This document shows, piece by piece, positions 23,191 through 35,183 of a stretch of DNA of 64,000 nucleotides. Position 1 is the first letter of the stretch, and each line of letters starts with the position of its first letter. The position numbers and the translations under genes were made by a program. This stretch comes from Haliotis asinina (lineage: Eukaryota > Mollusca > Gastropoda > Lepetellida > Haliotidae), in NCBI RefSeq assembly GCF_037392515.1, contig NC_090282.1, positions 31,790,554 through 31,854,553 on the forward strand, read 5' to 3'. The notes below the pieces were generated by a model, which did not search any database, was not told the origin of the DNA, and saw only the letters and a program-made list of their open reading frames with translations.

Positions 23191-25675
23191 ATGAAAGGAG
23201 TGGAAAAGAAGGGATGTGAAGCGATATTACGCAAACTTGATCAAGAGGATGTAATGTCATTGAAAGATACTGTCACAAAACGGCAGATAGCAGCTGAAAC
23301 TAAAACAGGTTTGTTGGCACGAAATGACTTCCCTCGGAAATGCGGACTCGTAAGAATCGTATACTATCACTATGTAATTGAACTTATTTATGTCTTGCAA
23401 GTGGCTGTGAAACATTGCGGGTATTGATCCTGCTTTGTTTCACGTCACGTCGTATATGTAATAAGTGCTGTCATTACAGTAGCGCAAAGATACGAGTAAG
23501 TGGTTCAGTCCCCAACTGATGATGTGAAAACCTTACAAGAACTGTCTGGATTTACCTACACTACATCAGCTGGTTCAAAATGTGATATGGTTAACCTTAT
23601 CCCGATGATGGAAAGGGATGGTGTACTCAGCCATCAGGGTCAGATAAGAGACTTACACTTATACAATGCAAACTTTATGGTAACTCAGTACCCTGTCTAT
23701 ATGTTAATATTACATTTGGCTTTGGATTTGTGAAATATTTCTGTGGTTGCACTCTTATAGGAATGTTATGAAGGACATTTTCAGAATATTATGTCATCTC
23801 TTTATAGCATTTTCTTCTTTAACATGATCTACATTACCATGCTTCATGGACCTTTCAGATGGAAATATATTTTTCAGAAGCCATCCGTGCTATAATAACA
23901 TACAGTGAAACCTCTGCTGAACTGCTGAAGAGGAAGAAGATCCGTAGGGATTTGCTGTTCCAGTACCTTGATGACAACAACGTACCAGTCTCGGTCAGTG
24001 CTGAAAAACACCAGTTAGTCTTCAAAATACTGGAGTTCTGGGGTGTCGGGATCACTAATGGTGCAACAAAGAAACAGGTAAGTTTTAGTTAATACGACAG
24101 TCAACAGATCTTGAATATGTATATGGTATGACCTAACAGGCACCCTTCACTGTGGAGGTCCCGGGGTAGAATAGGTCCTCAGCAACCCTTGCTTGCCATA
24201 AAAGGCGACTACGCTTGTTGTAAGAGGCAACTTACAGGATCGGGTGGTCATGTTGTTGTCACTGGATTGTCTAGTCCAAATTCGATTATTTACAGACCGC
24301 TGCCATATGGCTGGAATAATGGTGAGTGTGGTGTAAACCTAAACTCACTCTCACTCACTCACTCACTCACTCACTCACTCACTCACTCACTCACTCACTC
24401 ACTCACTCACTCACTCACTCACTCATTCACTGTTAGGCACCCCATCTTTCTGGTTTGTAGATTATTGCTGTGAAATCTTACCATCATTACTGGCAAAACA
24501 TTACCTTCCTTATCTTATTTTAGTTGTGACATTGAAAATATTTCTGTTAACCGGTTTCCTTGTCACACTGAAGACCCGGTCGTGGTTCCAAAAATGGACA
24601 CATTTTGTGAAGTTGATTTCTGGTGTCCACAATGAACTTGCTGGAATATTACTGAATGTTGCATAAATATTAAACTTACACGCCCTGATAGCATATGGTG
24701 TACTTTACTTAAATGCAGCTGATTCAGTACTAGTATATATGGTTACGATTGTCCTTCTTGACTGCAACCAAGAGAAATCTGTTTGTTGACCATGGTGACT
24801 GACTTGTATGGGTTTTTACAAGATCATGACTGATCATTAAAAAAATCAAGATATGTGATGAACTATGTTGTTGTCTGCTTGTTTTACAGGCAAACAGTGC
24901 AGGTGGAGACTTCAGGCACAGCACAACTGAATGTCAGACAGATGTTGCCATCAGAGCATCCACTGGGACCCAGTCACCACCTTTAATCTCTGAAGCCAAG
25001 CATTCCATGGCAACCCAAGCTGGAGAAACAGCCTCAGATACACAGATTCAGCTGCGGCATCAGCATCAGCCTGTTCCAGTGCCTGCTCCTTTAGTCCTTG
25101 ACCTTGAGGGAGATGAATCATCTGCAGTGGTCATCCAGTCAACTGCAGCATCGAGACTCCAGTCAAGACCTGATTATCAGAAGTTAGGAGAAACGTTTGC
25201 ATCATGGTTCTTTAAGATACTGAACTCACACAATCCATCATTGAATCAAGTTCCTGAAGATTTTGGTCCACATCACTTCTGGAATGATGTGAAGTTGTAT
25301 CTGTTGACTCAGACCCCCAATGAGAACAGTGAGGAATATGAAGGAGGTGTATTGGTGTCAAAGAGATTTCTGGCCTTAGTGAAGGAAGAGCAGCTCCTGT
25401 TCAATCCTAACATAACTGGCGATGGTGTTCAAGTCAAGTCTGATCCTCATGGGCTGGTCATAGTCATGGTGTGTGGAACAATTCACAGGGGTAATAATTG
25501 TCTTGGGGTCTTTCAGCAAATGTTTGGGTTAATCGGGGATCCCAGATACGATAACAACTGGAAGGTGAAAGTCTCTAAGCTCAGGATTCAGAGCAGTCAA
25601 GTGACTTCTATCCCTAGACTCCAGGATAGTGACAATAATGACTTATTGGCTGTCATACCTTCGTCCAGCACATGA
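23191..25675 (+). CDS. C3orf38-like protein (DUF4518), 3 exons
   Basis: This is a homologue of human C3orf38, a poorly understood vertebrate protein with a DUF4518 region. A link to apoptosis has been suggested for the human protein, but its biochemical role is not established. Exons 23191-23308, 23878-24077 and 24890-25675 sum to 1104 nt (367 aa), with phases and GT-AG sites consistent. For exon 2 the acceptor at 23876-23877 is chosen over one 20 bases earlier because only it keeps the frame. Conserved blocks are EAIRAIITYSETSAELLKR.., a Gln/Pro-rich low-complexity linker at about residues 130-180, then the C-terminal domain with LGETFASWFFKILNSHNP, FGPHHFWNDVKL, SPHGL-like DPHGLVIV, GTIHRGNNCLGVFQQMFGLI. 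There is no signal peptide or membrane segment. Intron 2 carries SINEs and a long (ACTC)n tract. Confidence 0.85.
24160..24430 (+). repeat. SINE family 1 with expanded (ACTC)n tail
   Basis: It runs from gtggaggtcccggggtagaa (24160) through gggatcgggtggtcatgttg and ggctggaataatggtgagtg to a (ACTC)n tract of about 80 bp (24343-24426). An 8-bp aggcaccc flanks it at 24138-24145 and 24435-24442. It lies in intron 2 of the C3orf38 homologue. Confidence 0.85.
24545..24690 (+). repeat. SINE family 2, diverged copy
   Basis: cactgaagacccggtcgtgg, gaagttgatttctggtgtcc and cttgctggaatattactgaa match family 2, with one mutated B box. Confidence 0.6.
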
Positions 25676-25828
25676 TGGATTCAGATCACATTAGTGAGAA
25701 ACTGTGAAATAGTCATACAGAGTTGGTGGTTGATGCATATTGAATCTGGTCCCTAGAACTTCATAATTATTTATACATTTCTCTAGGACAGTGAACTGTT
25801 TGTGTGTCTGATCACTGATTCACAGGAC

Positions 25829-25962
25829 CTTGTAACGCTGGAAACTGCCATCAATGATGATCAAGGTGTGTACTGACACAAATGGGGGTCTTAGCACTAT
25901 ATATAAGGCTAAGACCCTGTTTGTGACACTACATACCTTTATGGCAGGTTTTAGCGTTACAA
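25829..25962. mobile_element. Fold-back element downstream of the C3orf38 homologue
   Basis: The left arm starts cttgtaacgctggaaactgccat and ends ggggtcttagc (25829-25895). The right arm (25907-25962) is its diverged inverted copy, ending atggcaggttttagcgttac. The loop is a short TA-rich actatatataag. The left arm carries about 13 extra bases. Confidence 0.75.
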
Positions 25963-26072
25963 GCCCATGTGTATTGATCTTGATGTAATGGATTGTTATT
26001 GCTGGACTTGCGTTTTAAATGAAAAGGAAGATATTATCTTGGGAGTAATGGCCAATATGTGTGGATGGCTAC

Positions 26073-26275
26073 GGGGGTGAGAAGGAGCAGCAGCAGCGAG
26101 CGAGAGCATAGTATTAATGCATAATCACCTTTCCGCTGTGACAAGCAGACGAGGTGAGCGTAGCGAGCGATGAGTTCCACCTACTGTGAAGCAGGCTGGA
26201 ATTACGATTTTTTGGTTTCTGCTGTGAAAGCGGACAACCAGCAGCATAGCGATTGATAGCTTCTCACCCCAAGCA
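26073..26275. repeat. Possible second fold-back element, GC-richer than its surroundings
   Basis: gggggtgagaag at 26074 faces cttctcacccc near 26264-26275. Internal segments (ccgctgtgacaagcag and ctgctgtgaaagcgg) also pair imperfectly. The interval is rich in agcg/gagc motifs. Non-coding. Confidence 0.45.
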
Positions 26276-28460
26276 GGCCATACACACTATGACGTTTTAA
26301 TTGAGCAAAGTGAATAAAGGTACAATGAATATCAATGTTAATACTTCTAGATTTAATGTACACCCAATCAAATAACGGAAATAAGTGAGCACGGGAAGGG
26401 AGGGAGGGTTAATATGGTAGTGAGCGACGGTAAGTAGTGTTCGGCGGAGACGCGAGAAGTGAAGCACCGTTATCTGTCACGTGTTGTGATGATGTAACAA
26501 CTGATGACGTCATGATTTGACGTAATGTTTGCAGCTGCGCGAGCCAAGATAATATTTATAAACAAAGGCACGTGGTATAGCCACGCCATCAATAACACAA
26601 TTTAGCGGTTAACGCTAAATGCTATTATCTGCTTCTGGTTTACAGAGTCCAGACTTTTATGGTAGGTAACAGTATAACTATGGCATATGGCCCCATTCAC
26701 TGATCAGAATTTGTTGAAAAGTTGTGAATCCACAGCAAGTAAACACCTGTTAGCTTTTCAGTGTTATTGATGACACTGACTTAAACATATATTCCAGGCC
26801 TGGCTGGCCCAGTGGTTGTGTCCCTCAGTTCCGTCAGCTGCTGCTGTAATTTCAAATCTCAGGTTTTCCCTGACAGTGATCATTGGTGCTTGTAGTGAAC
26901 ATTTATGTTCTGTACATGTTGGTCTTTCCTCACACATGGGCTATAAAATATAACATAAGAGACAGTATTATGTTTGTTATAGCATGAAGTAAAAAGGAGC
27001 CCAGAGACTTTCTTCATTTCCTGAACCTGTGGAAATCTGGACTTGCCACATTTTCTAGACTTGTGTGGGCTTTCTTGGTTATATTTATTGCAGGATCTGT
27101 ATGAGAGACTGAACAAAACTGTTTTCTAATGTGTCTCCCAGGGACTCTTTATTTAGAATCTTGGATATATGCTATATGTTTAGTATCGAAAGGTTCCAAA
27201 CAGCAGTAAAACCTACTGACATAAATATGTTGAAAGATCTATGAGATATCCATTGGAGATATAATAAATTTGTATCAGAGATAGTAGTATTAATTCCTTG
27301 TGTGTTGCACATAGTCCTCATAGCATTTCCGGAAACAAATATGATTTTGACAGTCAAATCTTTATTTGGGCTTTGAAGGGGGTTGGGGGATCAGTGTATC
27401 TGTAATGTTATTCAATTTCACTGTTACACTATTTTCTGTTACACTAGATGATCTAAATGTCTTCAGCTTGATTCATGGAATATCCAGCGGGTTCTTTGAA
27501 CTGAACAGCAGATATCATGATGGTTGTTACTGTGAGTTCACAGGAGTATTCTTGTGCATATTAATTTACACACAGCTATGCCAGGCCAAGGATTTTAAAA
27601 GTAGCCTGCTCATGAACAGGTTGCCAATGTAACGGCTTTTATGTCAGAATAGACTGTGGAACCCTACTCACAAGCAAGTATCAGACTGACAACATTTTGG
27701 TGTTATACTTGGTTGGTGTCATATTTACAAAGATGAGGAGGCTATTGTTATTTAAAATCATGGAGGTAATTTTAATCTGTTCAAGTGTTGGAAGCTAGAG
27801 ATGTGTTCCCATTGTTACCCAATGTTTTCTTTGTATTAGTGTTAGATTATCCGTTCAGTTCATGGCATCAGTGCCAGAGTTTATCAGTTTAAATAGCGAC
27901 TGGATCCAGTTGCCTAGGGTGTGAGAGAAAAGAAAATCAATGGACTAAATATAAGTTCTGTATCACGTGTTTCTCTATAGACTGTTTGATTTTCTTTCAC
28001 TAAAATTATGTAAAATCTTGTGAACAAATAATAACACCTAAAGACAAAGACATAGTAAGAATTTTTCAAATAAGATTGTTCTTGAAGAGACCATACTTGA
28101 AGAGCATGTTAAAAAATATGCAGATAGTTTACCGCCATTTGCATGATATTTAACATAGCACTTTCTTTCTTTCTTAGTTGACATGTGAACGGCAGAAACA
28201 TTTTGGCTGAAAAGAAATGTCATGGTGGCCATGAAGATATGTGAATGACAATGAAATTATGCAGAGATAATGTAAGAGTCTGCTCTTGGTATTGTAGTAA
28301 TGAATATGCTACAATCATCACAGGGTTATACTACACTCATCCATACTGGTTTATGTTTTGTTATTTATGTGTAAGATGTTGCCTTATAAAGTATATTAAG
28401 TTACACTGATCTTGTGTTCTTACATGCCAGCAGTATTTGTTGTATTTCCCATGTGGTTTA
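26276..28460. other. Intergenic sequence, no gene recognised
   Basis: It includes copy 2 of an unnamed repeat (26975-27063). Otherwise I see only short unrelated frames. An AATAAA at 26313-26318 could be the distal polyadenylation signal of the C3orf38 homologue. Confidence 0.45.
26975..27063 (-). repeat. Unnamed dispersed repeat, copy 2
   Basis: The reverse complement reads tctagaaaatgtggcaagtc..agatttccacaggttcaggaaatgaagaa, matching 15559-15642. Confidence 0.65.
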
Positions 28461-28464
28461 ACAC

Positions 28465-28920
28465 TGCTGTCAGCAGTTAACCAGCTATATCACGGTGGTC
28501 TGTGAAAGTGGAAGCCATCAGGTCTGGGCCATACAGTTCACTGATTGTTATCAGGAGCATTGATCTACTTGGTATGATGAAGGGAGCAAGAGAGTCCGAT
28601 CATTATTGCCCATGGAAACCGCCTTTGACCTGGGTGAATGTATGTGGCAACCATCCTTGCATGAGTGACATAAACAAACTTGTTTCATTACAAAGTCTTC
28701 TCTCAACAACATTGTTGGTGAAGAGTCACATTCACAGATATTTATTTACATTTGAGGCAATCTCAAACTTTCCAAACTCAAAGGATCCACTTCCTGACTC
28801 ATGTCATTGTATTCAACTTGGGCACATCAGTACTTACTCTGTTGATCACTGGACAGCAGTGATAAACTTCCGGACAGCCGCCATATAGCTGGAATATTGC
28901 TGAGTTCTGCGTTTGACCAC
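28465..28920. repeat. SINE family 1 fragments in both orientations
   Basis: A diverged minus-strand copy spans about 28465-28625 (accagctatatcacggtggt, ctgggccatacagttcactg). A plus-strand 3' end lies at 28865-28920 (gccgccatatagctggaata). Non-coding. Confidence 0.5.
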
Positions 28921-29045
28921 AAACAAACAAAAACAAACCTGTAAAGCAATCATGGATGTTATTTGACGTTATGGTTTCAATAACTATCATCCACCTTTAA
29001 AAAGAACCAACGATAATGCACTTGAAGTACTGCCCCCATGGTCCT

Positions 29046-29137
29046 GTTTTTATTTTTATTTATTATTTTTTTTTTTCTTCATGGACGATGTATCCATGAA
29101 AGCATTACAGCCTCTCTGTTAACAACGCAGTTTTATT
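29046..29137 (-). terminator. Polyadenylation signals for the Tyr/Lys-rich gene
   Basis: On the minus strand AATAAA motifs occur at 29132-29137 and repeatedly within 29046-29062 (AATAAATAAAAATAAAA). They lie 550-650 bp after the inferred stop codon at 29691-29693. This position suits a 3' end but is unproven. Confidence 0.35.
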
Positions 29138-29690
29138 TTCAGCAATACACGCCCCTGTGGGACCTTTGACACAATGTTCTAACATCTCTACTATCTTTGA
29201 GGAAACACTTGAACAAACACTTCTTTTAACAACAATCTCATTTTAATCGTTCGCTGAAATATAAAAGGCAGCCCTTAAAACCCTAGCCGTATTCCTGCTG
29301 AGACGTTTGTCTTCACAATGCATGAGGGGAACGCCTCCAGCTGATGTCCTGATACTGTGATCAACTTCTTTAATTTATTACAGCTGGCGAGTTCGTCAAT
29401 AACATTCTCCAGTTGATATTACTGGTATAAACTAAAATATCAAACAGGATGAAGACTTGCTTCAAGAGTACTTCTTTAATGCTTTAATGTTAATGAAAAT
29501 GTTAATGCTCTTTTCCCTGCCCTTTGGCCCAGATATGTGGGAGTTCAGAATCCACAGACATGCCGGCAGTCACAGAAATGTAATGCCCACCTGCCAGGCT
29601 TGGGGCCTCGTATATCACGTTTGCTTCCTGTGAACCACGTCGTATCTTCACGAGCCTGTTACACTCTCCTCCAAGAGTTCTCCCACTTGA

Positions 29691-32600
29691 TCAGAAGTCA
29701 ACCCCGTGACTGAACCCGTATGTTCGCCTGATACTCTCCCTTGCTCCATTTGGGTTATTCTGTAAAGAAAAATAAAGTCAATTTCGTCATGCTTCACATA
29801 TAAATATAAGCAGCTGCGGTGTCACTTGTGGTACTAGCAATCATATTTGACTAGATCGACATGACTAGTCCAGCTGTCTGCCTCTCCGCGATTCTCATTA
29901 GCGGTAAACATCTGAGACTAATGTCATCACGTACGTCTGATGTATGCGCCGTGGTATAAATGGATTACTTGATCTTACATTTTCTATATGCAACCGTGAG
30001 CTACATATTTTCCAGAATCAAGGAAAGGATGATTGATGTTATCCTGTACCATCGCCCCAGCGTTATTAGTGTTATCTCTGAACAGACGTAGCTGTAGCCC
30101 AGCATAAGCAATCCCCTCCTACATTATACAATTGGGTAACATGTAAAAACTGGCAATAAAGAGTTTACATTTAGCTTCCTGGTAAAAGAAAAGGCACCAT
30201 TACCTTCAATGCTGACCAGCTGTTGTTGTTGTTCTTGGATTTGTCATAAATATTATAAAAGTTATCAAAACGCAGCTAGATTCAAAACTATAAATTACAA
30301 CAACAAAAACTGATAGCATTTCATTCACAGTGAAACCTGTATAAACTAGCGCCCCACAGGTCGAAATAAAATGCCGGATTAGACAGGGTGACGGATTAGA
30401 CAATGACGACAATGTTTGTATTGACAAAGCCTTTCTATCAGTGCACTAGAACAAAACAGCTTAAGGCAGCAAATGCATCAGCATACCCATAGAAAGATAC
30501 TCCTGTGAAAGTAAACGTTTTTACATTATATTATGGAATGTGGGTACCAGGACAGTATGACAAACAGTGAATTACGGCAGTCTGAGAAAAGGCATTGTGT
30601 ATCAAGGCGCACACACACGTATACACACACACGTACACACACATGCACACATTGCGATTTGCAGTAGTAGAAAATGCTGAAGAGACCAAAGCTAATGAGC
30701 ACATCGATTGTGTCACATCAACGAGTTGTCTGCCGATGGATTTGCAAGCATAATTCTACCACTGAGGCTTTGCGTATACTAAAGTGCATATCTACTTTGC
30801 TATGGTCACTATATAAAGTGCAGATGTGGATGCGGTACCTCTATTACATAACGGTTGTAGGAGTGTGTCGGATAAATGCCGCCATTACGTCTAGCCTGTT
30901 CGTACATGCGTATCCATGACAACACGGCGGCCTCGCCAGCCAGCTGAAACCACATGTGATTCATCGTATATGCCCTCGTCCTTCATTTAGAAAGTCAGAA
31001 ACCAAACTCTCATTGTTACACACACACACCTAAATGCGAAAATACATGTTGTTCAATATGCTGTTGTTGTCCCTTTTTAATATAACCGGTAACTGTAACA
31101 TTTGTATGAAAACAAAAGCAATGAAATATAAATCTCTTAACAATTAACTTGGCGTCCAAGAAGATAAAGTCCCAGAAATGTTTGATGGGGTTCATATCGG
31201 AACTGATTGTAGGTCATGATTACGCTTTTCTGCAAATGGGCAATGGCGGTTCAGTAGATCCTTTAGAATCAATGAATATCGGACGACTGTGTAAGGGATT
31301 GTGATCAAAATGCGGTATCAAGTAGTTCTTGTTATGACGTGACCAGCCACTGAGAATATCAGGCCCCAGATCCTTTCAGTCACACCATACGCCACCCCTC
31401 ACCATCACGGAACCATCACCTCCACCAAAACGGTTCAACTGCATGGATCATCTCCAGTGATATGTCTCATTGCAACATTACAACGTCTCCATACATAACA
31501 ACGGCCTTCGGTAACGTGTGGAAGATAACAACCTAATCAGACCAGAGAACCCATATCATGAAGTTGCGGTTTTCTCAGAGTCGGCACTTCGCCAGACATC
31601 CTCGTCTGTGCTTTTCTGTAAGGCAGAAGCGTCTGATCGGACGAAGCATGCTCAGACAACCAGCCCAAAACCTCATCATGACTGTACTGGTTCAGAGTCG
31701 GACTCCCACTCTCCACTTGGTCATGAGACAGAATAAGACATGGGATTGTTCTGTGTTTGGCCAGCTCTTCCATGGCCTTCAAGGTCTTGGACGGTCTGTT
31801 ACATCACCGGTGGCCATCTTCTTGAATAGTAACCGTGCAAGCCAGTTCACTACTTGTGACAGAACATCACTGCTTCATAAGAGCAATAAGGTGCCATCAA
31901 GTATTTTTGAAACGCCACGTGTTGTTATACCAAGAAAAGCTCATTTTTAGAACTGTTGTCTTTGAAATCAATTCAGAAAACTGTGATACACAAATTGCAG
32001 TTCACGATCCCAGTGTGACTGGTGCTTGTGCATGTTTGATTATCTCATTGTTAGGGGCTGGCCCTTGAATTGCCAACTGACCTTGGATTCAAATCGTGCT
32101 CACTTCACGCTCGTGACTTGTGTATATATGGCCTTGGTTGAAATATTATATCACATATTTATATAATATGCGTGCTCTTTCACACATGAAACGGGCCTTG
32201 CTTGTGAAAGAAATATTCAAAAGTTTCGGTTTTACCTGAAATAACAGACCCAATTGTTTGTGTGTATGAATCTCCAATTCCTGGTTCAAAGTCGTGTCCC
32301 CTAGAGAGTCAGAATATGCTTATCGTAAATAGTCCTCCCATACTGATACTGCATTTGTATTCAAGAAAGCGATAAACAGCGACGGCAGCTTCCACCTGTA
32401 TTAGCCTGACACGTCTTGATCTACTAGTATTACTAACACTAGGTGAACACTAGGTGAATATGCTGCACTATGTGTAATGATGTGTGGTTAACTGCTAGTG
32501 TGGCTGTGTCTGCTTAGAGCGAAAAAGGCAACTACATGTATGTTTCTGGAGTTATCAAAAACCATCGATACCACTGCTGGACAGGTCACTATTTAGACAC

Positions 32601-35183
32601 GAGTGTCCATTTCATCGTAATCTTTGCTGAATATCAGCATTAACGTCTATGCTGTGCATTACTTGACACTTTCCCTAAACAAAGAGCGGAGAAACAGATG
32701 TTCTATGGTTTGGAAGACACAGTCGCCCTGACTACGATTCACGTTTTCGTAAAACCAAACCTGCTTCACACTTGTCTAGTAATGCTGGAACAATGCTCAA
32801 GACGGCGTCTCACCCAGCTCGCTCACCATGCTTGGAAATAATCTCTAACTAAAATACGTGTACCTCCATGGATCTCCTCCAGTCGTAGGAATATTGCCGT
32901 CTCAAGCTGTCTTCATAGTAGTTCGTCCCCATCGTCGCCACCGTCGCTGCGGTCATCACACCGACATCGCCGTTACGGTCGCTGTTACGGCCGCTGTACT
33001 CTGAGGGCTCATTGTCCTGTATCTGAACCTTCTTCGAAGTCTTAGCAGCAACTGTTGGCTTGGCCACGCGTTGCTTGGGACGGTTTGTTGCACCATAGTC
33101 CTTGTACACGTACTCTCTGTATGGAGTTATGTATTGCTTGAACTTCACCTCCTCGTACGGCTTGTCGTACGGTTTGTATTTGTATTCTCTGGTCTTAATG
33201 TCCGCGCCAAGTGGCAACCCCATGGAGATCGGGATTTTGTCAGCAAATAAGTTTTTATTCTTGTCATACTTGTTTCTTGATTTGGAAGATTTATTCATGT
33301 CCTCATAGCTTCTATACTTGTACTCCCTGTACGGGATATCGGGACCCGTTGGCTTGGACATGGAGATGGGCAGCTTGTTGGCATAGTATGGTCCTGCGGT
33401 ATTGTCATGATTGCTCTGTTTCCGCTCGGCTCCTTGAAACCCGACGGCGACGTTCCTAGTGGTCCTGGGTGTGTCGTACTGGTAGGGTTGGGGCTGTGGG
33501 TACGTTGGGACGAGGTTAGGCTTGTACTGATACTGGTTCGTTGGCACATACGGCACAAAGCCGTCGTCAATGGGTGCTACCCTTTTAACCCAGACAGGAG
33601 ATAAATCTGTCATTTCCTCGCTGTTGCTAGATGGTGAATCTGTGAACAAGAACAGAAATAGATAAGGAAAATCAATAGCATTTGGGTTATCGTGATTTGT
33701 AAGCCAGTGACGATGTAGATTTGTAAGTATTAAAGATGGATATCTCTCTCGTGCGGATCCAGATTTTCCAAAACAAGACGGCCAGGAGAGTTGACTGTGG
33801 CCTGTTAGCCCAGGATAGGTGGAGTGTGTGCGTGCGTGCATGCTGACTAGCCGATACGAAGGACCACCAGTAGAAGCGAGAATATGTCTGATCTGTCAGA
33901 ATGGAGTGTTAATTGAACTCATATTGCCCTTTTTATGATGATCTTAGAAGAACTCTTTCTCTTTTTATAGAGGCAGCGTATGTTCACTGCCGTTTTAATC
34001 TTTTACCAGATGCAGCGGAATTCTCTGCGTTATTAAACCTTAAAGAGTTTCTCATTTATGTGCCAAAACCTGGTATAAAATGTATATGGTGTTTGTTTAA
34101 ATAGTGTTACTCATTTTTTACACATTTCACACGTTTGTATTCTTTTAAACGTGGTTTAATTTATCGTAATTCCTATGGAATCGCATTTTTCTACTTTCTG
34201 ATGTCAGCATATTTTACATGTATGGGGTGAGAATACTAAATCATCTGTCTGTCTGCGTGCATGCGTGTGTGTTTGGGGGGAAGAGGTGCTGTAGTGTTTT
34301 GGGGGGTGGGGGGTGTGCTGTAGTGTTTGGGGGTAGGAAGTGCTGAACTGTTTGAGAGGAGGTGTTTGGGGGTGGATGGGGGCGGGGGGGGGGGGGGTTA
34401 GTGCTGTAAGGGAAGAAATAAACCCCACAGCCTATCTAAAAGAGCTCAATCTCAAATACTGCAATCATCTCACAACCACATGCCGCTCGAAAGATCGCAC
34501 ACCCATATCCATCACATCCACAGTCAGAGGAGGCATAGGTTGTGTCTGTTCAGTTTGCTGTCTATGCTTTGCCGGTTTTCAGAATGGTGGAGAGGTAATG
34601 GAGAACTATCAGATAAGAAAGTATACATTCTCAAATGTTCCAGCACCCGTGTAGAGGTTTTCGAAATGAAAACGATAGGAATGTATTATGTAATACTCAT
34701 ATACCTGATACTCATACAGCTCTGCTTAACCCAAGTTAAAACAACTTTATACATGTTTTATAACCATAATATATTTCATAATCAAGCTTCGTTACAAAAT
34801 TGTGAAATGCAGCACAACCATTAGACATATAACATGTAAATGTTATTATTACAGAATTACACAAGAATTAATACAAAAATATACACATTTTGATATCATT
34901 GTTAGTGTAGTTGTTATCGGTAACTTATTGAGTGAGTGAGTGAGTGAGTGAGTTAAGTTTTGCGCAATATTCCAGCTATATGGCGGCGGTCTGTAAATAA
35001 TCGAGCCTGGACCAGACACTCCTGTGATCAACCTGACAAACAAAACATCATCAAGTTTTTAAAGGACATTTAGAAGTGGAATACATAAGAAAAGCAAGAT
35101 TTATTAATGCCAACTTCAACTTGAATAACACGACGTTTCTAACCTCATCCTCCCTACCACTCACCTGATGGAGGTACAAGCAT
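29691..35183 (-). CDS. Unrecognised Tyr/Lys-rich repeat protein, 4 exons (model assembled by eye)
   Basis: I do not recognise this family. Minus-strand exons are 35183-35165 (tentative), 33639-32864, 30275-30204 and 29759-29691. They total 936 nt, or 311 aa, and every junction is GT-AG and in phase. The large exon is clearly coding-like. It has no signal peptide or membrane helix, and a Pro/Tyr-rich N-terminal part. Two diverged repeats of about 50 residues follow: ANKLPISMSKPTGPDIPYRE then YKYRSY, and ADKIPISMGLPLGADIKTRE then YKYKPY. A third REYVYKDYG comes next, then a basic Lys/Arg/Ala stretch. The last exons add LRFDNFYNIYDKSKN.. and ..RRTYGFSHGVDF. Repeated short Tyr/Lys motifs occur in some microtubule-associated and axonemal proteins, but that role is speculation here. 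If the donor at 32863 is not used, the frame would end after EVHVF at 32849. The N-terminal exon codes for six residues only and could be wrong. Confidence 0.6.
30606..30655. repeat. (CA)n / CACG microsatellite
   Basis: An interrupted cacacacacgtatacacac.. tract in intron 2 of the Tyr/Lys-rich gene. Confidence 0.8.
31150..31960 (-). pseudogene. Relic of a Tc1/mariner-type transposase
   Basis: On the minus strand, broken frames give a FGGGDGSVMVRGGV block (around 31390-31440) and DMNPIKHFWDF (around 31160-31195). These are the two best-known signatures of Tc1/mariner DDE transposases (GGGSVMVWGG and D-x-NPIEH-x-WD). Many stops and frameshifts separate them. I could not see terminal inverted repeats. 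It lies in intron 2 of the Tyr/Lys-rich gene. Confidence 0.55.
34265..34400. repeat. G-rich minisatellite ending in a poly-G run
   Basis: Degenerate units of the type gtgctgtagtgtttgggggg occur four or five times, followed by a run of more than ten G from about 34384. The plus strand could form G-quadruplexes. It lies in intron 1 of the Tyr/Lys-rich gene, so the nascent RNA of that gene would be C-rich here. Confidence 0.8.
34929..35035 (-). repeat. SINE family 1, 3' half
   Basis: A (GAGT)n tail at 34929 is followed by ttaagttttgcgcaatattc, ataatcgagcctggaccaga and cactcctgtgatcaac. Confidence 0.85.

Noticed and set aside
32849-33841. A single 330-aa protein starting MHARTHSTYPGL
   Set aside because: The first 65 or so codons precede a strong splice acceptor (ttgttcacag at 33640-33649) and are low-quality sequence. 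The exon most likely starts at 33639.
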